Of a stretch of DNA of 64,000 nucleotides, positions 38,096 through 47,928 are shown in pieces. The stretch comes from Commensalibacter oyaizuii (GTDB taxonomy: Bacteria; Pseudomonadota; Alphaproteobacteria; Acetobacterales; Acetobacteraceae): NCBI RefSeq assembly GCF_029953265.1, contig NZ_JASBAO010000001.1, forward strand, positions 434,001-498,000, written 5' to 3'. The position numbers were made by a program, and so were the translations under genes. The number at the start of each line of letters is the position of its first letter. Within the stretch, counting starts at the first letter, position 1. Under the pieces are notes generated by a model that worked only from the letters and a program-made list of their open reading frames with translations, searched no databases and was not told the origin of the DNA.

Positions 38096-39082
38096 TTAAC
38101 CGCCCAGAGTTTTTTCAGCCAAGGCAATGGCAGATTCTTTGCTGTTTGTAACGGCAATAAACAAACCCTTGTGAACAAATTTGGAACCTTTAATACCTGT
38201 TTCAGCTTCTAGTGCTTCGCCTTCAAGTCCACCCCAACTGTTGGGAAATAACCGACGACGGTCATTGCCGTGCATACGAATAGGCACAGTGCCAATACGC
38301 CATTCATTTTCAGCAGGATAAATAACCAACTGTGTATTCCAACCATGTGCGAATATTGGATAAATATGAGGCATCCAACGAGGCAGCATTAAGATACGAC
38401 TGTCAGGGCTGGATTTATATGCCTCTTCACAACAGCTGATGGCACGAATACGGGCAAATTCGATATTTAATTGATAAATTAAAACAGTTCTGACAATTTT
38501 TGATGCTTCAAAAAAACGTTCAAGCTGTGTAGATTGATCGTCAGTATCCCAAGCAGGGTTAAACACATTAATAATTGACGAAAAATTTAATCCATTTTCA
38601 GGATGCATTTTGCCGTTGTCGATTGCATCAATGGGAATAACCAAAGCTTTTTCGATTACCCCGTGGGCCACTTTACGTGATTTTGCATCTAAATCAGGGG
38701 CTAGTTTTTGAATAACATCTAAACCGAAGGCCTGCCAAATTAAACCAGCAGAACTGTATGGAATTGTGCCTTCTAAATTTTTTGGGGTTTGTTTAATATC
38801 GCGTTCTGGGGCACCAATTTGGTGGTGATCGAAACGACGTTTTCCATCAAAAATCCCACCGACATCAAAAACAATATCTGCTTTTTCTATAATCTCTGGA
38901 TCGCGTGTTCTTTCCACTTTAAAGGGACGATTATCCAAGTCCAATGCAATGGCCAATGTGGTAAAGGCAAAAACATCATCAATATGAAACCGTCCATTAT
39001 GAGTGACGATTAGTAATTCTTTGCTTCGATCCATTAATCCTTCCGTTAAGGAATCAGAAGGAATTGCAATTGCGGTAGGCAT
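38096..39082 (-). CDS. MYG1-family (UPF0160) putative metal-dependent hydrolase/exonuclease
   Basis: A 328-residue member of the MYG1/GAMM1 family of DHH-like proteins. Signature blocks are VTHNGRFHIDDVFAFTTL near residue 25, IVFDVGGIFDGKRRFDHHQ and the PYSSAGLIWQAFG segment; these His/Asp residues resemble a metal site. Eukaryotic MYG1 has been described as a 3'-5' RNA exonuclease in nucleus and mitochondria; the bacterial role is not known. A ggagaaatc ribosome site supports the start at 39082. Confidence 0.88.
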   Translation of the reverse strand: MPTAIAIPSDSLTEGLMDRSKELLIVTHNGRFHIDDVFAFTTLAIALDLDNRPFKVERTRDPEIIEKADIVFDVGGIFDGKRRFDHHQIGAPERDIKQTPKNLEGTIPYSSAGLIWQAFGLDVIQKLAPDLDAKSRKVAHGVIEKALVIPIDAIDNGKMHPENGLNFSSIINVFNPAWDTDDQSTQLERFFEASKIVRTVLIYQLNIEFARIRAISCCEEAYKSSPDSRILMLPRWMPHIYPIFAHGWNTQLVIYPAENEWRIGTVPIRMHGNDRRRLFPNSWGGLEGEALEAETGIKGSKFVHKGLFIAVTNSKESAIALAEKTLGG

Positions 39083-39258
39083 GATTTCTCCAACATTTGT
39101 TTATAAAGGGATGGTATTTAGTTGTTGGGTATCATAAAGAAAAAACAAGTATTGTGCGAGTTTTAATTTTTTATTTCGATATAAAAATATTATGAAATAT
39201 CAATTGAATGAAGAGCAATTCACAAATAAATTCTTTAAGTATACATTACACAAACAGA

Positions 39259-39275
39259 TCTGAATTTTATTCAGA
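39259..39275 (-). terminator. weak hairpin after leuA
   Basis: tctgaat-ttt-attcaga is a 7-bp stem with a three-base loop, located 18 bases past the leuA stop on the minus strand and followed there by tctgtttgtg. It may be a modest terminator. Confidence 0.4.
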
Positions 39276-39292
39276 CCTGCTTATAAAATTTC

Positions 39293-40960
39293 TTAATCGA
39301 TGAATTGGCTTACGGCATTTAATAATGCTTTTAACGAAGATCCTAAAATATCATTATCGATTGCAACCCCCCAAAAACTATCACCATTCTTATTTGAACA
39401 TTTTATATAACTAATAGAACGGCTATCGCTACTCTTTCCTAATGTATGTTCGTTATATTCAACGATACGAAAATCTAATTGGGTTTTTGCTTTTAAGATT
39501 GCGGTTCCGGCAGATAGAACTCCGTTTCCTACACCTTCCAAAGTGACTTTTTTACCATTAATAGCCAAGGTTAATTTCAATTTAGTACTATTTGGTGCAT
39601 TTTGTTCAACGTTAAATTCCTGCAAAACCAATTTTTCTTGATTTTTTAACCCATATTGCGTGCGAAAAATGTCCCAAATTTCAGCAGGGGTTAACTCGTG
39701 ACCTGTTTGATCGGTCTGTTGTTGAATAACGCTGCTAAATTCCCGTTGTAAATGGGGGGGCAATTCAATCCCATGATTTTGTTGTAAAATCCATGCGGCC
39801 CCGCTTTTCCCCGATTGACTGTTAACGCGAATAACGGCTTCGTAACTGCAACCCAAATCAGCAGGATCAATGGGCAGATATGGTAATTCCCAATAAGAAT
39901 GTTGTTGGTTTTGACGTGCCTGAAACCCTTTTTTAATTGCATCTTGGTGGCTTCCTGAAAATGCAGTGAAAACCAACTCACCAGCATAAGGATGACGTGG
40001 GTGAACAGGTAATTCATTACATTCTTTAACGATTTCAACTATACGTTTAATATCATGAAAATCTAATTTAGGATTAATTCCTTGGGTATACATATTCATT
40101 GCCAAGGTAATAATATCAACATTACCAGTGCGCTCGCCATTTCCAAATAAACATCCTTCGATACGATCTGCCCCAGCCATCAATGCTAACTCTGCTGTGG
40201 CGACTGCGGTTCCGCGATCATTATGAGGGTGTACACTTAAGGTAATTTTATCACGTTGTGCAAAGTTAGTCGAAAAATATTCAATTTGATCTGCGAACAC
40301 ATTTGGGGTATTAACCTCGACAGAAGAGGGTAGGTTAATAATCATAGGTCGTTCTTTTGAAGGGTTCCAAACATTGGTAACTGCTTCACAGATCCGTATA
40401 GCATAATCGATCTCTGTTAACGAGAAATTTTCAGGTGAATATTCAAATGTCCATTTTGTTTCTGGATATTTTGTACATAAATCCTTGACAATCTGTGTTG
40501 CCGATGTTGCCAATTCGATGATTTCATCTTCGGATTTATTAAACACAATCCGTCTAAATATTTCTGCCGTGGCATTATATATATGAAATACGACGTTTTT
40601 AGCACCCTTTAAGGCTTCAAATGTGCGTTCAATTAAATCTGGTCGTGCTGCACTTAATACTTGAATGGTGACATCGTCAGGAATCATGTCATTTTCAATT
40701 AAAAATCGAACAAAATTGAACTCAGTTTCTGAAGCAGAGGGGAAACCGACCTCAATTTCTTTAAATCCACACTCAATCAATAATTTAAAGAATTTGATCT
40801 TTCGATCGTGGTCCATTGGATTAATCAATGATTGATTACCATCTCGCATATCAACAGCGCACCAAATAGGGGCTTGCGTAATTTTTTTATCGGGCCATGT
40901 CCGTTGTGGAAAATGGACAGGGGGAAAAGGACGGTATTTTGTTTCTGGATTAGGAATCAC
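39293..40960 (-). CDS. leuA: 2-isopropylmalate synthase, long (yeast/actinobacterial-like) form
   Basis: The first enzyme of leucine synthesis, joining acetyl-CoA and 2-oxoisovalerate. The 555-residue protein has the N-terminal extension starting MIPNPETKYRPFPPVHFPQR, the TIM-barrel metal block CAVDMRDGNQSL, the EVGFPSASETEF and VHPHNDRGTAVA segments and GCLFGNGERTGNVDI, then a linker and a C-terminal regulatory dimer domain (about 420-550) that usually binds leucine. This is the LeuA type 2 group rather than the E. coli type. No leuBCD is adjacent. Confidence 0.95.
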   Translation of the reverse strand: MIPNPETKYRPFPPVHFPQRTWPDKKITQAPIWCAVDMRDGNQSLINPMDHDRKIKFFKLLIECGFKEIEVGFPSASETEFNFVRFLIENDMIPDDVTIQVLSAARPDLIERTFEALKGAKNVVFHIYNATAEIFRRIVFNKSEDEIIELATSATQIVKDLCTKYPETKWTFEYSPENFSLTEIDYAIRICEAVTNVWNPSKERPMIINLPSSVEVNTPNVFADQIEYFSTNFAQRDKITLSVHPHNDRGTAVATAELALMAGADRIEGCLFGNGERTGNVDIITLAMNMYTQGINPKLDFHDIKRIVEIVKECNELPVHPRHPYAGELVFTAFSGSHQDAIKKGFQARQNQQHSYWELPYLPIDPADLGCSYEAVIRVNSQSGKSGAAWILQQNHGIELPPHLQREFSSVIQQQTDQTGHELTPAEIWDIFRTQYGLKNQEKLVLQEFNVEQNAPNSTKLKLTLAINGKKVTLEGVGNGVLSAGTAILKAKTQLDFRIVEYNEHTLGKSSDSRSISYIKCSNKNGDSFWGVAIDNDILGSSLKALLNAVSQFID

Positions 40961-41154
40961 TTTTTTAAACCTTTTGCTTTTGATTTCATACTATATATTA
41001 ACTATCTGTTGAAAATCAGTATAACATGGGTCGTATTTGTTTACTTTTTAGAGAACGACAATTTTCTTTTTAAAACTGACAGTTTTTTAAATTGGTATTC
41101 ATTTAAAATAATGAATATAAGGAAAAGACAGATATTCAGTATGAAAGGGTGCAC

Positions 41155-41919
41155 GTGTCTTTACTTTCGGTAAAGAAATATCATTTCTCAAATGCATTTG
41201 AACAAGAAGACCATCATCACAATTGTGTCCAGTTATTGGTAGTTCAACAAGGATTAATCCGCGTTGAAACGCAAGCAAGTTCATCAATTGTCACGGAAAA
41301 AGATGGCATTTGGATTATTGCAGGGACAAAACATCGATTAACAATGTTAAAAGATACGTATCTATACAGTATCTTTGTCGATCCACTGGCCAGGGCGGAT
41401 TTCCCTTATAAAACGCAGGTGGTTAATATTTCAGCGTTGGCGCACGCTTTAATGCCTAGATTAATTGGGATGCAAATGAAATACGCGCCCCATTCAATTG
41501 AAGAATGGACCATCGAATTATTTTTAAATGAATTGAGATACTTGTCTGATTTATACGCGTTTGAACTGCCCTATCCAACGGATCGTGCTTATTATCAAAT
41601 ATGCCAGCAGATTTCTGAAAATTTAGATTTTCCATGGTCTGTCGCAGATTTTGCAAAACAGTTAAATGTGAGTGAACGCACAGTTGCCCGTCAGTTTCAT
41701 AAACAAACAGGTTTGACCTGTGTGGAATGGTTACGCAGGAAACGTATTCAAACAGGCTTGGAATTGTTAACGCAAGGGGGCAATATTACCGATGTTGCTT
41801 TGCAGGTTGGATATGACAGCCCCAGTGCATTTAGTACGGTATTTAAACAACGATTGGGATTTTCCCCACGTGCATATATTGCAAAATTAATGGATAAACA
41901 AGGAAAGAGTATCAAATAA
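41155..41919 (+). CDS. AraC-family transcriptional regulator
   Basis: A regulator of about 254 residues. The N-terminal half looks like a cupin sensor domain (FEQEDHHHNCVQLLVVQQG), and the C-terminal 100 residues hold two helix-turn-helix motifs: WSVADFAKQLNVSERTVARQ and NITDVALQVGYDSPSAFSTV, ending FKQRLGFSPRAYI. The start is a GTG; 41155 gives six bases from an aaagg site, while a GTG at 41149 in the same frame is also possible. It is divergent from leuA, so leuA or a distant target may be regulated; the ligand is unknown. Confidence 0.88.
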   Translation: MSLLSVKKYHFSNAFEQEDHHHNCVQLLVVQQGLIRVETQASSSIVTEKDGIWIIAGTKHRLTMLKDTYLYSIFVDPLARADFPYKTQVVNISALAHALMPRLIGMQMKYAPHSIEEWTIELFLNELRYLSDLYAFELPYPTDRAYYQICQQISENLDFPWSVADFAKQLNVSERTVARQFHKQTGLTCVEWLRRKRIQTGLELLTQGGNITDVALQVGYDSPSAFSTVFKQRLGFSPRAYIAKLMDKQGKSIK

Positions 41920-41970
41920 GATATACTTGTTTTGACGCTACTTTTCATAAGAATTTTAAATCTATAAGCT

Positions 41971-44193
41971 TCATAAAAAAGATACAGGATCAATATCCAC
42001 ATCAATTTTAATAGTTTTCTTAGGCTTTACGCAAGATAACCATTGGTACAAGATGGGTTGGATAGCAATATGTTTTTGCGTTCTTAATAAAAAACGTTGA
42101 CGATATCGATTACGTAGCAAAGCCAAAGGGGCGGGGGCAGGGCCCAAAACAATAACGCCATCTTGTTTTGGCGCATATTGACCTAATTCAAAAGCTATTT
42201 GTGTAGCATTCTCATTGGTATCTGCACTGATAATAATTGCGGCTAGCCTGCCGTAAGGGGGCCAAAATCCAGCTTGACGTTCAGCAGCCTCTTGTAACAT
42301 AAATGCATCAAAGTCACCTTTGACCAAAGAAGACATAACAGGATGATCTGCTAGATAACTTTGCAACATAACAGTGCCTGGTGATTTTTCACGTCCAGCC
42401 CGTCCACCTACTTGATGCAATAATTGTAATGTTTTTTCTGATGCCCGCAAATCAGCACCACTAAGTCCAAGATCGGCATCAATAACCCCAACTAACGTTA
42501 AAAAAGGGAAATGCCATCCTTTGGCAACAATTTGCGTGCCAATTATCAGATTGACCTCTTGCTGATCAATTTGTCTAATAGCCTCAGCAGTAGCCTTGGG
42601 GCTGGTAAGGTTATCACTGGACATCACCAAAATTTTGGCATCCGGGAATATGCTGCGTGCTTCTTCAGTAATGCGTTCAATACCAGGTCCAATAGGTACC
42701 ATACTGTCTGGGGCGTTACAATGAGGGCATTCTTTGGGAATAGGAATAAAGTAATCACAATGATGACATACCAGCCGTTGGGTATTTCGATGTTCCACTA
42801 ACCATGCAGAGCAATGAGGACACTCTAGCCGATAACCACATGCCCGACATAAGGTTAAGGGGGCATATCCACGCCGATTTAAAAAGAAAAGAACTTGTTC
42901 CCCTTTTTTCAACCTTTGTTGAGTTGCTGTTATCAAGGGTGGTGATAAAAATAATCCACGTTGGGGTGGTGTTATGCGAAGATCAACAATCTGTACATCA
43001 GGCATTAAGGCACCGCCATGACGACTATTTAGTACTAAATGATCGTATTTATGATGATGGGCATTCATCAATGTTTCTAGGGACGGGGTTGCTGATACTA
43101 AAATAGCGGGACAATTTGATAATCTGGCGCGAACAATGGCCATATCTCTGGCGTGATAAATAATACCTTCTTCTTGTTTAAAGGATGTTTCATGTTCTTC
43201 ATCAACGACAATTAACCCCAAATTTGTGAAAGGCAAAAATAACGCTGAACGTGCACCGACCAAAACCGAAACTTCATTTTTGATAATGGCGTTCCATGTT
43301 TGTTTACGCTGCTTTGGGGTTAAATCAGAATGCCATAATGCTGGGCGCACCCCAAAACGTTTTTCAAAGCGTTCCACCCATTGAGTTGACAGAGCAATTT
43401 CTGGTAATAAAACAAGAATTTGTTTATTATTTTCAACGCAGGCAGCAATAGCCTGCATATAAACTTCTGTTTTTCCTGAACCTGTTACCCCTTGTAATAA
43501 TGTTGTAGAATAGTGTTGCTGTATAACTTTTTGGCAAAGAAAATCTGCCGCTGCTTGTTGTTCTGACGAAAATTGTGGAACGTTAAAATTAAGATCAGGT
43601 TTTAAAAATAAAGAAGTATCAGGGAGATTATGTTCCTCAATAACGCCTGCTTTGGCTAGTCCTTGGATCACACCGGCACTAACCTCTAATGTTTTGGCAA
43701 GATATTGCGTCGTATAAGGGATTTTTTTATCTTTTAGAAATGTTAATACTTTTTCTCGTGTTGGTGTATTGCGTGTAATTTTGGGTATCTGAGCAGAGAG
43801 CATCCATCCAGTACGGGGATGATTTTTGCTAGCCATGATTGTTTGAACACCGCGTAAAGCAATGGCTAGTACAGAACCAGAGGGGGAAAGCGTATAAGCC
43901 GCAACCCAATCAATAAATTCTAGTAAAACAAAAGGTAAAGGGGGTAAGGGAAGAATAGAAAGAATAGATTTTAATTTTGTAAATTTTTTAGGGGAGGATG
44001 TTAAGAAATCCAATCCTTTGGGTAATTTGTGATGTTGCCAGATAACCCCTATTTCTTTTCTGTTCCCCAATGGAACAATAACCAATGTTCCAGGTACCAA
44101 AATTTTAACATCTAAATATTGCGGTATTTCATAATCGAAGGGTTCTTTGAAAGGATAAGGCAACAAAACTGGAAGGCTGATAGGGTTGGTCAT
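41971..44193 (-). CDS. priA: primosomal protein N' (replication restart helicase PriA)
   Basis: PriA recognises stalled forks and reloads DnaB. The 740-residue protein shows an N-terminal 3'-DNA-binding domain (residues 1-100), a helicase core with Walker A LLQGVTGSGKTEVYMQA, the DEEH box IVVDEEHETSFKQ and SATPSLET, and a zinc-binding insertion with paired cysteines (LCRACGYRLECPHC, VCHHCDYFIPIPKECPHC). Motif VI is HQVGGRAGRE. Length fits the family. It follows the DUF421 gene by 32 bases on the same strand. Confidence 0.96.
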   Translation of the reverse strand: MTNPISLPVLLPYPFKEPFDYEIPQYLDVKILVPGTLVIVPLGNRKEIGVIWQHHKLPKGLDFLTSSPKKFTKLKSILSILPLPPLPFVLLEFIDWVAAYTLSPSGSVLAIALRGVQTIMASKNHPRTGWMLSAQIPKITRNTPTREKVLTFLKDKKIPYTTQYLAKTLEVSAGVIQGLAKAGVIEEHNLPDTSLFLKPDLNFNVPQFSSEQQAAADFLCQKVIQQHYSTTLLQGVTGSGKTEVYMQAIAACVENNKQILVLLPEIALSTQWVERFEKRFGVRPALWHSDLTPKQRKQTWNAIIKNEVSVLVGARSALFLPFTNLGLIVVDEEHETSFKQEEGIIYHARDMAIVRARLSNCPAILVSATPSLETLMNAHHHKYDHLVLNSRHGGALMPDVQIVDLRITPPQRGLFLSPPLITATQQRLKKGEQVLFFLNRRGYAPLTLCRACGYRLECPHCSAWLVEHRNTQRLVCHHCDYFIPIPKECPHCNAPDSMVPIGPGIERITEEARSIFPDAKILVMSSDNLTSPKATAEAIRQIDQQEVNLIIGTQIVAKGWHFPFLTLVGVIDADLGLSGADLRASEKTLQLLHQVGGRAGREKSPGTVMLQSYLADHPVMSSLVKGDFDAFMLQEAAERQAGFWPPYGRLAAIIISADTNENATQIAFELGQYAPKQDGVIVLGPAPAPLALLRNRYRQRFLLRTQKHIAIQPILYQWLSCVKPKKTIKIDVDIDPVSFL

Positions 44194-44225
44194 ATAAATG
44201 AATTTTATGTTAAAATTGTTTGGGG

Positions 44226-44921
44226 TTATGCCTCGATTTCTGAGGTTTTTTTATGAAGATTAACGTCAACGCTGATTTTTTTTCTGTCGTTTAAGGTTAT
44301 GGTAATTTTATAATTATAATATTCTGCGATAAAAACATCTTCTAGTGCTAGATTATGCTGTTCTAATAAATTTGTAATATAGTGATCGTCTGTTTCCAAC
44401 AATTCTAGGGGGAGTTTTTGAATATTGCCTCGTAAAATTAAAATAACCGAAGGTTCATTTTCTTGCTTCGTCAATACCGTTAATTGACCGTTAGGTTCAA
44501 TTTGGGCGTAATGTACTTCTTGTAAGGATCCAATACCTCTTGAATGTAAGATAGATAATAAATTGAACATATCAATTTTATTTTGCTTATCGTTAATGGT
44601 TTCAACCATCAAAGAACCATTCTTAATAATAACGATCGGGTCACCGACAGCCAAAGATCTGAATATTTCGAATTTTTTGGCAACCCGATTTAAAATATGC
44701 ATTAAAAAAGTGCCAATAATTAATACAATGATATAAGTATGTAAGGGAATAGTGTCACTATAAATAACGCCACCAATGATTCCACCTAAAATAAAATTAC
44801 CTATTAAATCAATAGGGGACATTTGAGATATTTGCGTTTTACCAGATAAATTGAAATAACAAATAATAATGGCAAATCCAATAATAAATTTAATAAATAC
44901 AACTAAGTAATAGTAAATCAT
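44226..44921 (-). CDS. DUF421 (YetF-like) membrane protein
   Basis: A 231-residue protein with three N-terminal transmembrane helices (about 6-26, 38-55 and 62-80; SPIDLIGNFILGGIIGGVIYS is typical) and a cytoplasmic beta-rich C-terminal domain starting with LAVGDPIVIIKNGSL. This is the DUF421/YetF family, whose role is not firmly known, with YetF-type proteins linked to spore and envelope functions in some bacteria. It lies just upstream of priA and may share its transcript. Confidence 0.85.
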   Translation of the reverse strand: MIYYYLVVFIKFIIGFAIIICYFNLSGKTQISQMSPIDLIGNFILGGIIGGVIYSDTIPLHTYIIVLIIGTFLMHILNRVAKKFEIFRSLAVGDPIVIIKNGSLMVETINDKQNKIDMFNLLSILHSRGIGSLQEVHYAQIEPNGQLTVLTKQENEPSVILILRGNIQKLPLELLETDDHYITNLLEQHNLALEDVFIAEYYNYKITITLNDRKKISVDVNLHKKTSEIEA

Positions 44922-45163
44922 TGTAGCCCCTACATGATGATATGCAGCTATAAATTTTTCTTTATATTAAATCAAAAGGTGCAAAGCTTGTGCGCTTTTA
45001 ATATTCTCTTTTATCAATGCTTAAGACGTAATGGAAATATAAAAAGCAATATTCCAATTTTTGCATATAACATATTACATAATAATTTTTTAAAATAACT
45101 CTTCTTTATTTAATTGGATATTTTATATTAAAAGTTAGGTATATTTTCAATGATAGGCACAAG

Positions 45164-45961
45164 ATGATTAAAAATATTTTAACCATAGCAGGAACAGACC
45201 CCAGTGGCGGCGCAGGGATACAAGCGGATATGAAGGTTTTCTCTGCGTTCGGTACCTATGCAATGTCTGTAATTACGGCTGTGGTTGCTCAAAATACGAT
45301 GGGGGTTCGTTCATATCGTGATATGGATGCTAATTTCGTTGGTGAACAAATCGATGTTGTTTTTGAAGATATTCATGTCGATGCTGTTAAAATTGGAATG
45401 TTGTCGAACGCTGATATTGTTAACGTTGTGGCAAGCAAATTAAAGTATTATTCTGTAAAAAATATTGTTCTTGACCCAGTTATGGTTGCCAAAAGTGGAG
45501 ATTCCTTGATTAACGAAGCTGCAATACACGCCATCAGGGAACAATTATTACCTTTGGTGACCATTATAACCCCTAATATACCCGAGGCATGCGTCCTACT
45601 AAAAAAGAAAGATACTATTTCTATTGATGAGATGTTAGAAAATGCACAACAATTGCTGCAATTTAAATCTCAATGGGTTTTGCTAAAGGGGGGGCATTTA
45701 GAGGGTAATATTTGTAAAGATGTTTTATGTAATACTGACGAATATTATGAATTTACTAATGAGCGTTTGATTACCAAAAATGACCATGGAACTGGATGTA
45801 CGTTATCGTCTGCGATTACGGCTTTATTATCCACAACAACGGTTCCCAAAGCTGTTGAAAAAGCAAAAAATTACCTAAGTCAAGCATTAAAGGCAAGCTC
45901 TCAGTTATCTGTGGGGCATGGCCATGGTCCCCTGCATCATTTTTACGGATTATGGAAATAG
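45164..45961 (+). CDS. thiD: hydroxymethylpyrimidine/phosphomethylpyrimidine kinase
   Basis: ThiD phosphorylates HMP and HMP-P in thiamine synthesis and salvage. The 265-residue ribokinase-fold protein begins IAGTDPSGGAGIQADMKVF, has VKIGMLSN and the VLDPVMVAKSGD segment, and ends with the anion-hole motif DHGTGCTLSSAI. No TPP-riboswitch-like sequence is visible in the 240 bases upstream and no other thi gene is next to it. Confidence 0.95.
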   Translation: MIKNILTIAGTDPSGGAGIQADMKVFSAFGTYAMSVITAVVAQNTMGVRSYRDMDANFVGEQIDVVFEDIHVDAVKIGMLSNADIVNVVASKLKYYSVKNIVLDPVMVAKSGDSLINEAAIHAIREQLLPLVTIITPNIPEACVLLKKKDTISIDEMLENAQQLLQFKSQWVLLKGGHLEGNICKDVLCNTDEYYEFTNERLITKNDHGTGCTLSSAITALLSTTTVPKAVEKAKNYLSQALKASSQLSVGHGHGPLHHFYGLWK

Positions 45962-45995
45962 CTAAATACATATCTAAAAGGGGCAATATTAAGAA

Positions 45996-46964
45996 ATGTT
46001 AGCATTCGAATTATTACAACAATTTTTAAGTTGGATGAAAAATAGTCAAAGAGCCTCGCCCCACAGTTTGACAGCATACCAGCAAGATCTGGTGCGGTTT
46101 TTGGAATTTCTAACTTCGCATTTTGGTCAAGAACCAACGATACAGACTTTGTCAACATTATCTCATACTGATTTACGATCTTGGTTGGCTTATGAGAATA
46201 AAAAAGCCTTGCAGAATCCACATCTGGGACAGGGAAGGCATACACAAGACGCTGCAATTCGTACTCGCCGTCGCCGTTTATCGGCATTGAAATCTTTTTA
46301 TAAATATTTAGCAAGATTTCATCAGGTTGAAAATATTGCACCCAGTTTAATTACCACCCCAAAAGTCAAACAACCCTTGCCCCATCCCTTATCACAAGAA
46401 GAAGCAAAAACCCTTGCCAAAGATATTGCCATTATTGATCCATCTCCAATGGCACAGAATCGTGATGTTGCTTTGTTTACATTACTTTATGGGTGTGGCT
46501 TGCGATTATCCGAAGCATTGGGTTTAAATTGGGCTGATCTACAAAATGCTGGAATGAACGATAAAGATGGGATTTTAAAAGTTACAGGTAAGGGCAACAA
46601 AGAACGGTTAATCCCAATCCTTCCCATAGTGGGAGAGGCATTATTACAGTGGCAAAAACATTACCCTGGCATTGCCAAAGGTGAAAGTCCCGTTTTTATC
46701 GGTGTTCGAGGTAAACGTCTAAATCCTTCCATTGCTCAAAAAACAATGCGAACCTATCGACGAATGATGGGATTGTCGGATATGGCTACACCCCATGCGC
46801 TGCGTCATTCTTTTGCAACGCATATGATGCAAAATGGGGGGGATTTACGCAGTATTCAAACTTTGTTAGGGCATGCCAGTCTGTCAACAACACAGCGTTA
46901 TACGTTGATGGACGAAGCTCATTTATTAAAAGTTTGGGAAAAAACACACCCGCGCGCCCACTAG
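45996..46964 (+). CDS. xerC: tyrosine recombinase XerC
   Basis: XerC acts with XerD at dif to resolve chromosome dimers. The 322-residue protein has the N-terminal SAM-like core-binding domain (residues 1-115, HSLTAYQQDLVRFLEFL) and the catalytic domain with Arg in GCGLRLSEALGLNW, Lys in VTGKGNKERLIP, HALRHSFATHM, LGHASLSTTQRYT with the nucleophile Tyr. Both XerC and XerD share this plan; I call XerC from the N-terminal wording and the AT-rich alphaproteobacterial pattern. It is followed closely by the aspartic-protease gene. Confidence 0.9.
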   Translation: MLAFELLQQFLSWMKNSQRASPHSLTAYQQDLVRFLEFLTSHFGQEPTIQTLSTLSHTDLRSWLAYENKKALQNPHLGQGRHTQDAAIRTRRRRLSALKSFYKYLARFHQVENIAPSLITTPKVKQPLPHPLSQEEAKTLAKDIAIIDPSPMAQNRDVALFTLLYGCGLRLSEALGLNWADLQNAGMNDKDGILKVTGKGNKERLIPILPIVGEALLQWQKHYPGIAKGESPVFIGVRGKRLNPSIAQKTMRTYRRMMGLSDMATPHALRHSFATHMMQNGGDLRSIQTLLGHASLSTTQRYTLMDEAHLLKVWEKTHPRAH

Positions 46965-46974
46965 GAAAAAAGTG

Positions 46975-47922
46975 ATGAGTAAATCTTTTAATTATGCACT
47001 TTATGTTATTATTTTCTGTAGTGCTGTTTTATTGAATGCTGTGACCAAGGCCTATGCCCAAAATAATTCATGTTCGTATCAGAAAGTGGGGCAAGTATCT
47101 TTACAAGATGTAAATGGTTTCCTACTTGCAACAGTACAAATTAATGGTCGGCCTTTTAACATGGTTGTAGATACAGGGTCAGAAGGCAGCTTGATTTCAC
47201 CTCAGGGGGCAAGATCTCTAAATTTGCCTTTGGACCCTAATCGTCAAACAGTTGTTCAAGGACCAAGAGGCGGCCAAGATCTAGTACAAAATGTATGGAT
47301 TAATCATATTAAATTGGGCAAACTGACGATTGGTCCTCTATCTGTGCCTTTGGGCAATTTACCTGCATATCCACGTCTTGATATTCCGGTAATTGGGTTA
47401 ATTGGTGGGGATATTTTATCTCATTTTGATCTTGAGTTCGATGTACCTGAAAAATTATTAACATTTTGGGATGTACAGGCACGTTCGATGTTATGCAAAT
47501 TGCCGCCATTTTGGGGAAATGCAATGCAACAAGTTGGATTGCAAATGGTAGGTCATCGTCCTTTTATACAAGTTCACGTTGATCGTTATCCACTGGTCGC
47601 TTTATTAGATAGTGGGGCCAGATCGCGGATCATTGCTTTTCACAAAGTGTTGCAAATGGGTATTAGTTATCAAACTTTGACTAAAGATCCTGGTGGAATT
47701 GCCAGTGGTGTCGACATGCGCAGTACGCGTTATTATTGGCATCACTTTAAGACATTTCAACTTGGCAATGAAATTGAGCATAACCCTATTTTGACTGTGT
47801 CCCCACTACAGGATTCAATGGACATGTTAATTGGATCAGATTGGTTTGCAACCCGCAAAGTTTGGATTTCATATGCGCGTCACATGTTATTCTTTACAAC
47901 AAATACATCAACTAAAAAATAG
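46975..47922 (+). CDS. exported retropepsin-like aspartic protease with two active-site motifs
   Basis: A 315-residue protein with a signal peptide (about residues 1-25, ending AYA). Two aspartyl motifs are visible: NMVVDTGSEGSLI near residue 63 and VALLDSGARSRII near 208, each followed by a hydrophobic flap-like stretch. Single-chain proteins with two such halves resemble pepsin layout or a fused retropepsin dimer; many bacterial 'retropepsin-like' proteins have only one. The ATG at 46975 is preferred over GTG 46972 because aggaaaaaa precedes it. Just after xerC. Confidence 0.85.
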   Translation: MSKSFNYALYVIIFCSAVLLNAVTKAYAQNNSCSYQKVGQVSLQDVNGFLLATVQINGRPFNMVVDTGSEGSLISPQGARSLNLPLDPNRQTVVQGPRGGQDLVQNVWINHIKLGKLTIGPLSVPLGNLPAYPRLDIPVIGLIGGDILSHFDLEFDVPEKLLTFWDVQARSMLCKLPPFWGNAMQQVGLQMVGHRPFIQVHVDRYPLVALLDSGARSRIIAFHKVLQMGISYQTLTKDPGGIASGVDMRSTRYYWHHFKTFQLGNEIEHNPILTVSPLQDSMDMLIGSDWFATRKVWISYARHMLFFTTNTSTKK

Positions 47923-47928
47923 AGGCGA

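Noticed and set aside
44922-45163. Possible TPP riboswitch before thiD
   Set aside because: No CTGAGA or ACC-TTTGAACCTGA-like blocks are visible in the 240 bases.
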